Source of the DNA: Seramator thermalis
Lineage (GTDB): Bacteria; Bacteroidota; Bacteroidia; Bacteroidales; Dysgonomonadaceae
Length of the DNA stretch: 64,000 bases
Reading direction: 5' to 3'
Assembly (NCBI RefSeq): GCF_004138125.1
Contig: NZ_RXHS01000011.1
Location: 1 to 64,000 of the forward strand
Position numbers and translations under genes: made by a program. The notes below the pieces were generated by a model. It was not told the DNA's origin and did not search any database. It was given only the letters and a program-made list of their open reading frames with translations. Shown here in pieces: positions 9,801 to 17,735 of the stretch. Numbering within the stretch: position 1 is the stretch's first letter; each line of letters starts with the position of its first letter.

Positions 9801-9949
9801 ACGAACGGATACCGGTATTTAGTGCCGGTGCATCAGTAAGAATAAATTTATTCGGTTACCTCGTTATTGAGCCTTATTATGCTTTTCCGTTTCAAAACGG
9901 AGGGTTCAGCAATGGTATGTTTGGAATTAATTTTGTTCCGGGATGGTGA
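6884..9949 (+). CDS. Exported protein: MA-type metalloprotease domain, PD40 propeller and C-terminal beta-barrel
   Basis: The protein has 1021 residues with a signal peptide (about 1-26). Residues about 40-270 look like an MA-clan peptidase domain, with the zinc motif HELVH at 140-144 and a downstream Glu in MVEGMAEYL (about 168-176). Residues about 290-600 hold TolB-like PD40 propeller repeats (SLSPDGKYLAFFSD, WSPDSKKFAFV, WSPDGRYMVFTG, WSPDGKYIVYS). Residues about 640-1021 form an aromatic-rich beta pattern ending FGINFVPGW, typical of an Omp85/BamA-like outer-membrane barrel. I infer a surface or periplasmic protease anchored in the outer membrane. Substrate unknown. It stands alone with a strong terminator. 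Confidence 0.75.
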   Translation: MKKLKVNNAFWAAFSIVLMNVFTTNAQYFGRTKPTYQKFRFDVAQTPHFEVYHYLKNDTMLINFIGWAEEWYHMHQLIFKDTFQTKNPILLYTNHADFQQTNAVSSLIAEGTGGVTESLKQRVILPFAPTLYQTDHTLGHELVHAFQYNKLLRSDSTNYSINNLPLWMVEGMAEYLSIGSVDPNTSMWMRDALLNKRFPSIKDLANVSEYFPYRYGQALWAFIGKTWGDTIIMPLFEKTALWGLDVAIDSVFHFNTQTLSGMWKTATENHYKQFMKDSVYTPVGNKIISEKNGSSTNVSPSLSPDGKYLAFFSDKSVFTLDLFIADARTGKIIKKFSSLTRNSEIDDFSFIESGGTWSPDSKKFAFVVYSKGRNKLAIVDIDKMKTELVEIEDVASFSNPEWSPDGRYMVFTGLNEGIGDLYLYDFQTKKTRKLTHDLFSNIHPSWSPDGKYIVYSTEAICSDQSKKFCFILTLFDIETGESRMIDVLPKADNLNPRFSNDGRFIYFLSDADGFRNLYKYDLQNEKVYRLTEYLTGISGITLFSPAISVDRQNGMIAYTHYFDKKYEIYIAYDRDFYPIEVDKYYVNFDAGTLPLLNRTTVNIVDSVLSSRVPQIALSVDSIKELPYRPKLKLDYISNSVGVGVTTGPSFNTTDMAGSVFMLFSDMVGDHQLYTSLALNGEIYDFGGQLAYLNQSNKIKWGASVSHIPYRSGSMFWTIDTLQIDKEKYAVDNLVLDYVRMFEDNISAFFYYPLSQTRRFEAGISASWYSYRWDRYHNYFDALGYPLGGKREKLPSPPGISFQTANIAYVEDDSYFGMTAPLMGHRARYQIERYFGNINLYNILFDYRRYYFSKPIGFAFRLYHNGLYGKSSQIGLASPMYLGYPWLVRGYEDISIYGNTGNSIGYNSFNVSNLSGSRIAVVNAELRFPFSGPKVLAPIKSNIFLTDLNLFFDGGLAWNKGDKVKLKWQTSNFNERIPVFSAGASVRINLFGYLVIEPYYAFPFQNGGFSNGMFGINFVPGW

Positions 9950-9966
9950 TACGTATATTTCGACTC

Positions 9967-10003
9967 AAATAAGGAGGGTACGATCCCTCCTTATTTTTTT
10001 TTG
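9967..10003 (+). terminator. Rho-independent terminator
   Basis: AATAAGGAGGG (9968-9978) pairs with CCCTCCTTATT (9985-9995) and is followed by a run of T. It closes the large protease gene. Confidence 0.85.
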
Positions 10004-10105
10004 ACAAAATATGCTGTTTACTCGAGCTCTCTTTAGACGTTTAAAGGGTCTCGATTATTTTGATCAGATTCTCAAATTCGCTCCCAATGTCCGCCGGCTG
10101 GCGGA

Positions 10106-10121
10106 TATGAGCCCAACGAGC
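10106..10121. repeat. Duplicated 16-bp fragment of the initiator tRNA gene
   Basis: TATGAGCCCAACGAGC is identical to 10201-10216, which covers the anticodon arm of the tRNA gene. It abuts a small perfect hairpin (TCCGCC-GGCT-GGCGGA, 10090-10105). It may be a trace of integration or excision at the tRNA, or of a local duplication. Confidence 0.5.
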
Positions 10122-10157
10122 CAAATAAAAAGAGGAAAGTTTCGCTTGACTTTCCTC
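10122..10157 (-). terminator. Terminator of the initiator tRNA transcript
   Basis: On the minus strand GAGGAAAGT pairs with ACTTTCCTC around a short loop and is followed by a T-rich run. It lies just 3' of the tRNA. Confidence 0.7.
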
Positions 10158-10164
10158 AAAAATG

Positions 10165-10236
<72 letters not shown>

Positions 10237-10262
10237 ATGTTGTATTATTTATGATTGGACTG

Positions 10263-10270
10263 CAAAGATA
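10263..10270 (-). promoter_or_regulatory. -7 box (TATCTTTG) for the initiator tRNA
   Basis: A minus-strand match to TAnnTTTG, about 27 bp upstream of the tRNA 5' end. Confidence 0.6.
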
Positions 10271-10331
10271 GTGATTAATTTCAATAAAGCAAAATATTTT
10301 GGAAAACTTTTTTTATATCCATTTGAAATAG

Positions 10332-10339
10332 TACATTTG
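10332..10339 (+). promoter_or_regulatory. -7 box (TACATTTG) for the glycosyltransferase-pyrC unit
   Basis: It matches TAnnTTTG and lies 18 bp upstream of the ATG at 10358. This rules out the longer open frame that begins inside the tRNA gene. Confidence 0.6.
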
Positions 10340-10357
10340 AGGCAAATTTTCATTCGC

Positions 10358-11122
10358 ATGTCCGACAGTGTCGTAATTATACCAACCTACAACGAGAAGG
10401 AAAACATCGAGAATATTATTCGTGCTGTTTTTAACTTAGAAAAGGATTTTCATATTCTGGTGATAGATGATGGTTCGCCTGACGGGACGGCGACAATCGT
10501 CCACAACCTTATCCGAAACGAGTATGCCGATCGCCTTTTTATCGAAGAACGAAAAGGAAAATTAGGACTGGGCACGGCCTATATTCACGGTTTTAAATGG
10601 GCATTGGCACATTCCTATGAATATATTTTCGAAATGGATGCCGATTTTTCGCATAACCCACAGGATTTGCCCCGATTGTATGAAGCTTGTGCGGGAGAGG
10701 GATTTGATGTTTCGATTGGGTCTCGGTATAGTACTGGAGTAAATGTTGTCAACTGGCCTATGGGTCGCGTGCTGATGTCATATTTCGCTTCGAAATATGT
10801 TCAGTTTATCACAGGAATGGATATTCATGACACAACGGCAGGTTTTGTTTGTTATCGGAGAAAAGTGCTTGAAACTATGGATTTGGATCGGATAAAATTT
10901 AAAGGTTATGCGTTCCAGATCGAAATGAAATATACAGCTTTAGTGCTTGGATTCAAAATAAAAGAGGTTTCCGTGATTTTTGTAAATCGTCAGTTGGGCA
11001 CTTCGAAAATGAGTTCCCGCATATTTGGTGAAGCATTTTTTGGTGTCATTAATTTACGCTGGAGAAAATTGACGGGAAAAATAAAACCGAAATCAAAATT
11101 AAAAACATCTACAAGACCATGA
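10358..11122 (+). CDS. Polyprenyl-phosphate mannosyl/glucosyltransferase (DPM1-like, GT2)
   Basis: The protein has 254 residues. It begins with the GT2 core VVIIPTYNEKENIENII, then LVIDDGSPDGTA (nucleotide binding), then FEMDADFSHNPQDLP (the metal-binding DXD-like acidic cluster), and SIGSRYSTGVNVVNWP with the DPM1-type GSRY. There are no C-terminal membrane helices, as in the soluble bacterial DPM1 type. It moves a hexose onto a polyprenyl phosphate for later transfer to envelope glycans or proteins. The stop codon overlaps the start of pyrC by 4 bp (ATGA), so the two are translationally coupled. The start at 10358 follows the -7 box closely. Confidence 0.85.
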   Translation: MSDSVVIIPTYNEKENIENIIRAVFNLEKDFHILVIDDGSPDGTATIVHNLIRNEYADRLFIEERKGKLGLGTAYIHGFKWALAHSYEYIFEMDADFSHNPQDLPRLYEACAGEGFDVSIGSRYSTGVNVVNWPMGRVLMSYFASKYVQFITGMDIHDTTAGFVCYRRKVLETMDLDRIKFKGYAFQIEMKYTALVLGFKIKEVSVIFVNRQLGTSKMSSRIFGEAFFGVINLRWRKLTGKIKPKSKLKTSTRP

Positions 11123-12459
11123 TTCTCATTCATAATGCAACTATCGTCAACGAAGGGCATTCTTACCGTGGATCGGTAGTGATAGAGGACGAAAACATTA
11201 CGAAAATATTTATCGACAAGGTTCCCGAATATGTGTTTAATCGGAGCGATAAAGTCATTGAGGCCGATGACTTGTACCTCATTCCGGGAGTGATTGATGA
11301 CCAAGTGCACTTTCGTGATCCGGGATTGACGCACAAAGGCGATATTTATACCGAAAGTCGTGCGGCCGTTGCCGGTGGGGTAACTTCATTTATGGATATG
11401 CCAAACACCATCCCGCAAACAATCAGTATAGATGCGTTACAAGCCAAATTCGAAACAGCTTCGGAAAAATCGATAGCCAACTATTCGTTTTATTTGGGAG
11501 CCACCAACGACAACCTCAAGGAATTGCTGAAAGCTGATGCGAAAACCGTTTGCGGCATCAAAGTGTTTATGGGTGCTTCCACAGGAGATATGCTTGTGGA
11601 CAAAGAAGATTCTCTACGCAGAATTTTTGCCGAAGTGGATATGCTGATTGTCACTCATTGCGAAAAGGAAGAAATTGTACGACGTAATGTGGAAGCGTAT
11701 CGCAATAAATTTGGAGAAAATATCCCAATCGAATATCATCCAATCATTCGAAGCGAAGAAGCTTGTTACCAATCGTCGGCTCAAGCCGTTGAATTGGCTC
11801 ATAAATATGGTTCACGACTGCATGTACTACATTTGTCGACGGGGCATGAAATGAGTCTTTTCGATAAAGCCCCAATTGAGGATAAGAAAATTACGGCTGA
11901 GGTTTGTGTTCATCACCTGTGGTTTTCGGATGCCGATTACAAAAGTCTAGGAACGAAAATCAAATGGAATCCGGCCATTAAAACTACTGCCGATCGCGAG
12001 GCCTTGCGCGAAGCGCTCAAAGAGGGGAAATTGGATGTAGTGGCTACGGATCACGCTCCGCATTTGCTTTCCGAAAAAGAAGGTGGATGCTTGAAAGCCG
12101 CATCGGGTGGTCCGCTTGTTCAGCATTCGTTGCAAATGATGCTCGAGTTGGCCTGTCGAGGTGTTTTTTCGAAAGAGTTTGTGGTAGAAAAAATGTGTCA
12201 TGCTCCTGCAAAACTGTTCAGAATAAAAAATCGAGGGTTCATTCGAGAGGGTTTTAAGGCCGATTTAGTACTGATTAATCCCCACCGGCCATATACTGTG
12301 AATGCCGACAATATTCTTTACAAATGTAATTGGTCACCTCTTGAGGGTGAAAGGTTTTCTCACACCATCGAAAAAACATTTGTCAACGGACATCTCGTAT
12401 TTGACAAAGGCATCGTTGCAGAATCGTTTCACGGACAACCTCTCGAATTTGAAAGATGA
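11119..12459 (+). CDS. pyrC: Dihydroorotase
   Basis: It closes carbamoyl-aspartate to dihydroorotate in pyrimidine synthesis. At 446 residues it is class I size. It has the metal site DDQVHFRDPGLTHKGD (about 58-73), CGIKVFMGAS with the carbamylated-Lys candidate (about 143-152), THCE, HVLHLST, and VVATDHAPHL near the C-terminus. It starts within the last codons of the glycosyltransferase (4-bp overlap), an arrangement that suggests coupled translation of unrelated pathways. Confidence 0.92.
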   Translation: MILIHNATIVNEGHSYRGSVVIEDENITKIFIDKVPEYVFNRSDKVIEADDLYLIPGVIDDQVHFRDPGLTHKGDIYTESRAAVAGGVTSFMDMPNTIPQTISIDALQAKFETASEKSIANYSFYLGATNDNLKELLKADAKTVCGIKVFMGASTGDMLVDKEDSLRRIFAEVDMLIVTHCEKEEIVRRNVEAYRNKFGENIPIEYHPIIRSEEACYQSSAQAVELAHKYGSRLHVLHLSTGHEMSLFDKAPIEDKKITAEVCVHHLWFSDADYKSLGTKIKWNPAIKTTADREALREALKEGKLDVVATDHAPHLLSEKEGGCLKAASGGPLVQHSLQMMLELACRGVFSKEFVVEKMCHAPAKLFRIKNRGFIREGFKADLVLINPHRPYTVNADNILYKCNWSPLEGERFSHTIEKTFVNGHLVFDKGIVAESFHGQPLEFER

Positions 12460-12519
12460 AGAAAGAATATATTGTCAAATAATCGTCCGGCATATTTCTC
12501 TCTGATTGCTCTTTTTTTC

Positions 12520-12527
12520 TAATTTTG
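12520..12527 (+). promoter_or_regulatory. -7 box (TAATTTTG) for the glycosyltransferase at 12554
   Basis: It matches TAnnTTTG. It lies downstream of the ATG at 12506 and 26 bp upstream of the GTG at 12554, and so decides between them. Confidence 0.6.
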
Positions 12528-12553
12528 TAACTACTTTCATAAAACTGTTGCAC

Positions 12554-13687
12554 GTGAAGTTTTTATTTGCTGTTCAGGGAGAAGGGAGAGGCCATTTCAC
12601 ACAAGCACTTTCCATGGCTTGGATAATGCGAAAGCACGGTCACGAGGTGTGTGCCGTGTTGGTTGGAAAGAGTGACAATCGTCAAATACCGGCTTTCTTC
12701 AGCGACAAGATAGGAGCCCCGATTTTTGTTTTCCATAGCCCGAATTTTACTTCTTTCTATAAAAACAAACGCCCCAATATCGTGATGAGCGTGCTCAGCA
12801 ATTTTGCCCGTCCGCTCATTTTTCGCAAGAGCATTGTTTTTGTTAAAAAGAAAATCGAGGAATATCATCCCGATATCGTTATCAACTTTTACGAACTTAT
12901 CACCGGTACGGCTTATCAGGTGTATAAGATCAACGAAAAATTAGGCGTAAAGATGATAAATGTCGGGCATCAGTATCTGCTCCTCAATCCTCATTACAAA
13001 ACCACACCTGAGCAGGATGTGAAATATTATTTGCTCCGAATGCTTACGAAATGGACTTGTCAGGGTTCGTCGAAGTTATTGGCTCTATCGTTTCGCGATA
13101 TGCCCGGTTGTGAGGAACGAAATTTGGTTGTGATGCCGCCGCTGCTTCGCAGAGAGGTTTTTGAGATAGAGCCCGAGGCGGGTGATTACATCCACGGATA
13201 TATGCTTAACTCGGGATATTTCGAGGAAATTTTGGATTGGCATACCAAAAATCCGCACATTCCGTTACGCTTTTTCTGGGATAAGAAAGATGCCGACGAG
13301 GTGACGGTTATCGACGAAAATTTGGTTCTTTATCGTTTGAACGATGAATTGTTTTTGAAAAGTTTGGCCGGCAGTATGGCTTATTCCACAACGTCGGGAT
13401 TCGAGTCGCTATGCGAAGCATTGTATTATCGGAAACCGATACTGATGATACCTGCACATGTTGAGCAGGAATTCAATGCATTCGATGCAAGCCTTTCGGG
13501 AGCAGGAATCAGCAGCCGGAAATTTAAATTGAATAAGTTGATCAACTTCCTTCCTTTTTATCGGCCCGATGAAAATTTTCAAGATTGGGTTTTGCAAGCC
13601 GAAGAACGATTTATTCGCGAAATTTGTGAAGACACATCGCTTAACCGTAAAAAAATCGGGCTCGATATTCTTATGAAAGTTAAGTAG
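12554..13687 (+). CDS. GT-B family glycosyltransferase (MurG/UGT-like)
   Basis: The protein has 377 residues from the GTG at 12554 (MKFLFAVQGEGRGHFTQAL). The opening GEGRGHFTQALS is the acceptor-side glycine/His motif of GT-B enzymes related to UDP-glycosyltransferases. The C-terminal donor half has the MAYSTTSGFESLCEALYYRKPILMIP pattern, the usual nucleotide-sugar binding stretch. It probably acts in the cytoplasm on a lipid or polysaccharide acceptor. The longer open frame from 12506 starts upstream of the -7 box. A terminator-like hairpin follows at about 13708. Confidence 0.75.
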   Translation: MKFLFAVQGEGRGHFTQALSMAWIMRKHGHEVCAVLVGKSDNRQIPAFFSDKIGAPIFVFHSPNFTSFYKNKRPNIVMSVLSNFARPLIFRKSIVFVKKKIEEYHPDIVINFYELITGTAYQVYKINEKLGVKMINVGHQYLLLNPHYKTTPEQDVKYYLLRMLTKWTCQGSSKLLALSFRDMPGCEERNLVVMPPLLRREVFEIEPEAGDYIHGYMLNSGYFEEILDWHTKNPHIPLRFFWDKKDADEVTVIDENLVLYRLNDELFLKSLAGSMAYSTTSGFESLCEALYYRKPILMIPAHVEQEFNAFDASLSGAGISSRKFKLNKLINFLPFYRPDENFQDWVLQAEERFIREICEDTSLNRKKIGLDILMKVK

Positions 13688-13707
13688 TTTCAACCGATTT
13701 CGTACAG

Positions 13708-13736
13708 AAAAAAAGAGGCGGGCAGCCCCTTTTTTT
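13708..13736. terminator. Bidirectional terminator between convergent genes
   Basis: A run of seven A and a GC-rich core (GAGGC...GCCCC) pair with seven T across a 5-nt loop, with one internal mismatch. It lies between the glycosyltransferase (+) and the cupin gene (-). Confidence 0.65.
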
Positions 13737-13754
13737 GTTGACAGAAGTGAACAG

Positions 13755-14195
13755 TTAAGCAAATTCATCGAAAATTCCCGTCGATTCGGTCCCGCTAACC
13801 ATGATTTTTTTGATGTCCAATAAATGAACGATTTCGGGATTAGCCGCAGTACCAAAGTAGATATAAACCAATTTTTCGGTATCGGAGGGATTACGCATGA
13901 TGTGTGCACCTTTTATTCCTGTCGGGAAAGCTATAACGTCACCGGCTTTCAGCATAATTTCTCCATCTTCGGTACGAACGGCTCCCTGTCCGCTGATGAC
14001 ATAAAAAACTTCTTCGTTCACTTCGTGATAATGATATCCATAGGCATAATTGCCCGGATCCACTTCCACGAAATTTACCCTACATTTGCTCACTTCTTCT
14101 TCGGGGATGATGGTCTTTACGGTAAATTTATTGCCGTGTTCCGCATTTGTTTGTCCCTGAGTTTCATCTACATTTTTTACGATTAGATTTTTCAT
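13755..14195 (-). CDS. Cupin-domain protein
   Basis: The protein has 146 residues and a single cupin barrel. The first metal motif is GYHYHEVNEEVFYVISGQG (two His and a Glu). The second is GDVIAFPTGIKGAHIMRNP with the third His. It probably binds a metal and may be an isomerase, dioxygenase or sensor; the family is too broad to tell. It is transcribed divergently from the HxlR-type regulator, which is the usual sign that the regulator controls it. Confidence 0.8.
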   Translation of the reverse strand: MKNLIVKNVDETQGQTNAEHGNKFTVKTIIPEEEVSKCRVNFVEVDPGNYAYGYHYHEVNEEVFYVISGQGAVRTEDGEIMLKAGDVIAFPTGIKGAHIMRNPSDTEKLVYIYFGTAANPEIVHLLDIKKIMVSGTESTGIFDEFA

Positions 14196-14223
14196 TTTTT
14201 TCTATTTAAATTGTTTGACCTTT

Positions 14224-14231
14224 CAAATTTA
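14224..14231 (-). promoter_or_regulatory. -7 box (TAAATTTG) for the cupin gene
   Basis: A minus-strand match to TAnnTTTG, 29 bp upstream of the cupin start. Confidence 0.55.
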
Positions 14232-14393
14232 GCAAAACACTTTCTACAAAGCAAAGATGTGTGTTACGAACTACTATCGTTCGAAATATTGATTATCAGC
14301 TGAATAGAAAATATTTTTTTAAGAATATTTATAATAAATCTCTTTTTGAAAGTAATAATCTTTAATACCCGTAACATCCTCAGGAATTATTTT

Positions 14394-14401
14394 TACTTTT
14401 G
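14394..14401 (+). promoter_or_regulatory. -7 box (TACTTTTG) for the HxlR-type regulator
   Basis: It matches TAnnTTTG and overlaps the GTG at 14401, so translation must begin at the downstream ATG (14422). Confidence 0.55.
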
Positions 14402-14421
14402 TGAATGAAAAAAAGAAAATA

Positions 14422-14757
14422 ATGAAATCTGCCGATTTGCAATACCCACAGTGCCCGATTCGAAATGTCCTGGCTCGATTCAGCGACAAATGGTCGCTAT
14501 TGATTTTGACCACGCTGCACGAAAAGGGAATGCTTCGCTATTCGGAGATTTGCAAGTCGATTCCCGATATTTCTCAAAAGATGCTTTCGACCACGCTGAA
14601 AAGATTGGAGGAAGATGGACTTATCACCCGAGTGGCATTCGCAGAAATTCCTCCTCGTGTTGAATATTCACTTACTGAAATGGGTGAAAGTTTAATACCT
14701 ATATTCGGTCAGTTGATAGATTGGTCGGTGTTACATTTTAGAGAAATCGTTCGATAA
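14422..14757 (+). CDS. HxlR-family winged-helix transcriptional regulator
   Basis: The protein has 111 residues. It has the HxlR signature: a Cys near the N-terminus (YPQCPIRNVLARFSDKWSLLIL), then LRYSEICKSIPDISQKMLSTTLKRLEEDGLITR, and the wing RVEYSLTEMGESL. Members sense electrophiles, oxidants or small molecules and usually repress a divergent neighbour, here the cupin gene. The start at 14422 is chosen over the GTG at 14401 because the latter lies in the -7 box. Confidence 0.85.
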   Translation: MKSADLQYPQCPIRNVLARFSDKWSLLILTTLHEKGMLRYSEICKSIPDISQKMLSTTLKRLEEDGLITRVAFAEIPPRVEYSLTEMGESLIPIFGQLIDWSVLHFREIVR

Positions 14758-14816
14758 CAGAAACTGACACCTCTTCTGCCTCAGAATAGTGTGTCAAAGC
14801 TTATTCTCAAATAGAA

Positions 14817-15122
14817 ATGAATCGCAGCTACACAAGATATATTTCGCTTTCTTTGATCTTCATTTTCCTGTTTCCTTCGGTGGTGAAACTGGAACATCAT
14901 CATCAAAGAACGGGTTGCTGTCATTCCGAAAAATCCTGTCAAACATTTCACGAAAACTGTCCTATTTGCGATTTTCATTTCTCGATCTTCACCGATCAGA
15001 TTCAGAAAATCGATTTGGAAGTTCTTACTCATTTCGATCGATACAAAAATCAGTATAACACTCCTTGCACCTTTTCTTTCACTAATCTTCCTTTTTCACA
15101 TCGTGCCCCTCCTTTTTCCTGA
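14817..15122 (+). CDS. Small exported Cys/His-rich protein, probably metal-handling
   Basis: The protein has 101 residues. A hydrophobic N-terminal signal (about 7-23, ending FPSVVK) is followed by a cluster of metal-type ligands: HHH at 27-29, then CCHSEKSC (34-41), then FHENCPICDFHF (44-55). The rest is plain, with a Pro/Phe-rich tail. I know no named family. Its position 67 bp upstream of a TonB-dependent receptor and its ligand density suggest a periplasmic or surface metal-binding partner of that receptor. The ligand count is seen; the role is inferred. Confidence 0.6.
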   Translation: MNRSYTRYISLSLIFIFLFPSVVKLEHHHQRTGCCHSEKSCQTFHENCPICDFHFSIFTDQIQKIDLEVLTHFDRYKNQYNTPCTFSFTNLPFSHRAPPFS

Positions 15123-15189
15123 AATCTCATATCGATAGATTTTATCAAAGAATAGGAACCCTAATTATTTCACGATTTAAAAAGGAAAA

Positions 15190-17415
15190 ATGAAAAAATA
15201 TATCCTCTTAAGCATCGTGCTTGGCCATTTTGCAAGCATGTTTGCACAACATATCCTTTCGGGCAAGGTTACCACGCAAGCAGGAGAGCCTTTACCCGGA
15301 GCCACCATATATTGTTATGAACTGAGCAAAGGTACATTCTCGGATTCCGATGGCAATTTCGAACTCTCCAATCTTCCTGCCGGAAAAATTACCGTGCAGT
15401 TTTCATTTGTTGGTTATGCTTCGCAAGTTCAAATTGTCTTGATGGATGAAAATGTCAAAAGAATTGATGTTGCACTGCATGAAACTGCCCTCGAGGCCGA
15501 AGAAGTTGTCGTTTCAGGAGGTTACAACGCCACACAGCACCAAACTGCCGTAAAAATAGATGTCCTGAATCTTGACGAAAAGCGCCGAAAAATTTCTCCG
15601 AATATAATGGAAACTTTATCGCAAGTACCCGGTGTCAACATGATTTCGAAGGGCAGTGGTGTTGCCAAGCCCGTTATTCGGGGGCTTTCTATGAATGATA
15701 TCCTGACGCTCAACAACGGCGTACGCATCGAAAATTATCAGTATTCCGACCATCATCCGCTTGGAGTGAATGAATTTGGAATAGAAGATGTGGAGATAAT
15801 CAAAGGCCCTGCTTCGCTTCTTTACGGATCTGATGCGATCGGAGGCGTTATCAATTTCATTCGCGAGAAACCTGCTCCGGTCGGGACATTGCAGGGAGAT
15901 TATGGCCTGCAACTTTTTTCCAACTCGTTGGGAGTGGTTCAAAATTTGGGATTGAAAGGGGCTTCGAAGGATATTTTCGGTGGCCTTAGAGTAGGCTATG
16001 TCTCTCACGCCGATTACTTGCAAGGAGGTGGCGATTTTGTTCCCAATACTCGTTTCAACGAATCGTCATTAAAGGCTAATATTGGCCATGCGGGTCGAAT
16101 GGGTACATTCGAGCTTTTTTACGATCACAATCGGCACAATATCGGTTTGGTGGAAGAAGAATCGGCAGAAGAAATTGACGAACGGGGTCGAAAACCCGAT
16201 ATTTTTTATCAACGACTCGATAATCAGATGCTTTCATCCAGAAATCGTTTATATTTCAATCGCTACAAATTGCAAATCAATGCAGCATATCAAGATAATA
16301 AGTTGTCGCATATTGGTGAGGCAAACGAATATGAAGTGGAAATGCGGTTGAGAACACTTACATACGAAACAAAATTACATTTTCCTTCGGACCTATATAC
16401 AGAATATATTTTTGGTTTTCAGGGAATGAATCAATGGAATGACAATTTGAATGATCGGGCAACCAAATTACTTCCGGATGCCGTTATGCAAAATTATTCG
16501 CTATTCGGATTGTTGCAACGCACTTTCTTTAGCAAACTTAAGGTACAGGGAGGAATCCGCTACGATTACAGATCTCTATCCACGCAGGCTGTCGGTGATC
16601 CTGCCGTTGTCGATTTGTTCCGTCCGGCATTGGACAAATCGTATGACAGTTTCAGTGGTTCGATTGGCGCTACTCTCGACCTCAATGAATCGCTTCTTTT
16701 CAGGTCGAACATTGCAGCTGCCTTTCGGAATCCCAATTTAGCGGAACTTACTTCCAACGGACAACATGAAGAAAGGTTCGAAATCGGCGATGCTTCGCTT
16801 CGACCCGAAAATGCTTATGAAGTCGATGCAAGTTTACATTTGCATAAAGAAAATTATACCCTCGATTTGGCCGGTTTTTATAATTCTATTCGCGATTACA
16901 TTTTCATATCTCCAACGGGTGACGAATCTGCCGGTGGTGTTCCCATTTACCAATATCGTCAGGGCGATGCTTATTTATACGGAGGTGAATTTGCTTTCCA
17001 CATCCATCCGGTAAATCTTTCGTGGCTACATTTTCAAACCGATTTTTCCTCTGTGATCGGAAAGCAACGAAACGGGGATTATCTCCCGTTTATTCCGGCA
17101 CACCAATTGAATGCCGAGATACGTGCCGAGAAAAACGAAATGGCATTTTTGCAGGATGCTTTTGTTTCAATTTCCACAAATACGGCTTTTGCTCAGCGCA
17201 ATCCTGCACCCAATGAGACTTCCACTTCAGGTTATACGATTGTGGATGCAACTATTGGAGCAGTTTTGAAAGTAGCTCGCGTGCCGGTTGCATGGCAATT
17301 GGGTGTCAATAACCTATTCGATGTTCGATATGTCGATCATCTGTCAACACTAAAGGAAGTGGAATATTATAATCCGGGACGAAACGTTGTATTATCAATG
17401 AAACTTCGGTTCTAA
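15190..17415 (+). CDS. TonB-dependent outer-membrane receptor
   Basis: The protein has 741 residues. A signal peptide (about 1-19) is followed by a carboxypeptidase-regulatory-like domain (about 22-105, GKVTTQAGEPLPGATIY), a TonB plug (about 125-225, with VIRGLSMNDILTLNNGVRIE and IEIIKGPASLLYGSDAIGGVINF-like sequence), then a 22-strand-type barrel ending LSMKLRF. It is not SusC-type: no SusD follows and it is shorter. The plug resembles siderophore, heme and metal receptors. With the upstream Cys/His-rich protein it probably imports a metal or metal complex. It shares no obvious -7 box with that gene. Confidence 0.85.
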   Translation: MKKYILLSIVLGHFASMFAQHILSGKVTTQAGEPLPGATIYCYELSKGTFSDSDGNFELSNLPAGKITVQFSFVGYASQVQIVLMDENVKRIDVALHETALEAEEVVVSGGYNATQHQTAVKIDVLNLDEKRRKISPNIMETLSQVPGVNMISKGSGVAKPVIRGLSMNDILTLNNGVRIENYQYSDHHPLGVNEFGIEDVEIIKGPASLLYGSDAIGGVINFIREKPAPVGTLQGDYGLQLFSNSLGVVQNLGLKGASKDIFGGLRVGYVSHADYLQGGGDFVPNTRFNESSLKANIGHAGRMGTFELFYDHNRHNIGLVEEESAEEIDERGRKPDIFYQRLDNQMLSSRNRLYFNRYKLQINAAYQDNKLSHIGEANEYEVEMRLRTLTYETKLHFPSDLYTEYIFGFQGMNQWNDNLNDRATKLLPDAVMQNYSLFGLLQRTFFSKLKVQGGIRYDYRSLSTQAVGDPAVVDLFRPALDKSYDSFSGSIGATLDLNESLLFRSNIAAAFRNPNLAELTSNGQHEERFEIGDASLRPENAYEVDASLHLHKENYTLDLAGFYNSIRDYIFISPTGDESAGGVPIYQYRQGDAYLYGGEFAFHIHPVNLSWLHFQTDFSSVIGKQRNGDYLPFIPAHQLNAEIRAEKNEMAFLQDAFVSISTNTAFAQRNPAPNETSTSGYTIVDATIGAVLKVARVPVAWQLGVNNLFDVRYVDHLSTLKEVEYYNPGRNVVLSMKLRF

Positions 17416-17450
17416 AGGAGTATTGCGGTTTCCCCCCGCTCGAAAAAGGC

Positions 17451-17468
17451 TCTCGGCTTAAGCCGAGA
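17451..17468. other. Perfect 18-bp palindrome
   Basis: TCTCGGCTTAAGCCGAGA reads the same on both strands and lies 36 bp after the receptor stop. It could be an mRNA 3' hairpin or a protein-binding site. No T-run follows. Confidence 0.5.
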
Positions 17469-17550
17469 AACCCTCTGCAGCAATTAAATGTGTTTGATGT
17501 ATTTCATGCAATTGGTGCGATTAGGTACTATTTATAACAACCGAATCGGT

Positions 17551-17580
17551 AAAAGGATTTGAAAAAGATCAAATCCTTTT
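17551..17580. terminator. Strong bidirectional terminator
   Basis: A perfect 12-bp stem, AAAAGGATTTGA with TCAAATCCTTTT around a 6-nt loop, is flanked by CCGAA/TTCGG. It ends the tRNA-Thr transcript (-) and read-through from the receptor gene (+). Confidence 0.8.
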
Positions 17581-17589
17581 TTCGGTTGA

Positions 17590-17661
17590 GCCACAAGCGA
17601 GACTCGAACTCGCGACCGACGCGTTACGAATGCGTTACTCTACCAACTGAGCTATTGTGGC
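17590..17661 (-). tRNA. tRNA-Thr (anticodon CGT)
   Basis: The acceptor stem is GCCACAA/TTGTGGC. The D arm is GCTC-AGTTGGTA-GAGT, the anticodon loop TTCGTAA, and the T arm GCGAG-TTCGAGT-CTCGC. CCA is not encoded. The last anticodon-stem pair is A31-C39, a mismatch; the other stems pair fully. Confidence 0.9.
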
Positions 17662-17672
17662 ACTTGGCGGTG

Positions 17673-17680
17673 CAAAATTA
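17673..17680 (-). promoter_or_regulatory. -7 box (TAATTTTG) for tRNA-Thr
   Basis: A minus-strand match to TAnnTTTG, 12 bp upstream of the tRNA. Confidence 0.6.
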
Positions 17681-17735
17681 CAAAAAAATACGAGAGTGGC
17701 AAGTTGTTTTCGTATTTTGATTAGGCGCATGTCGC

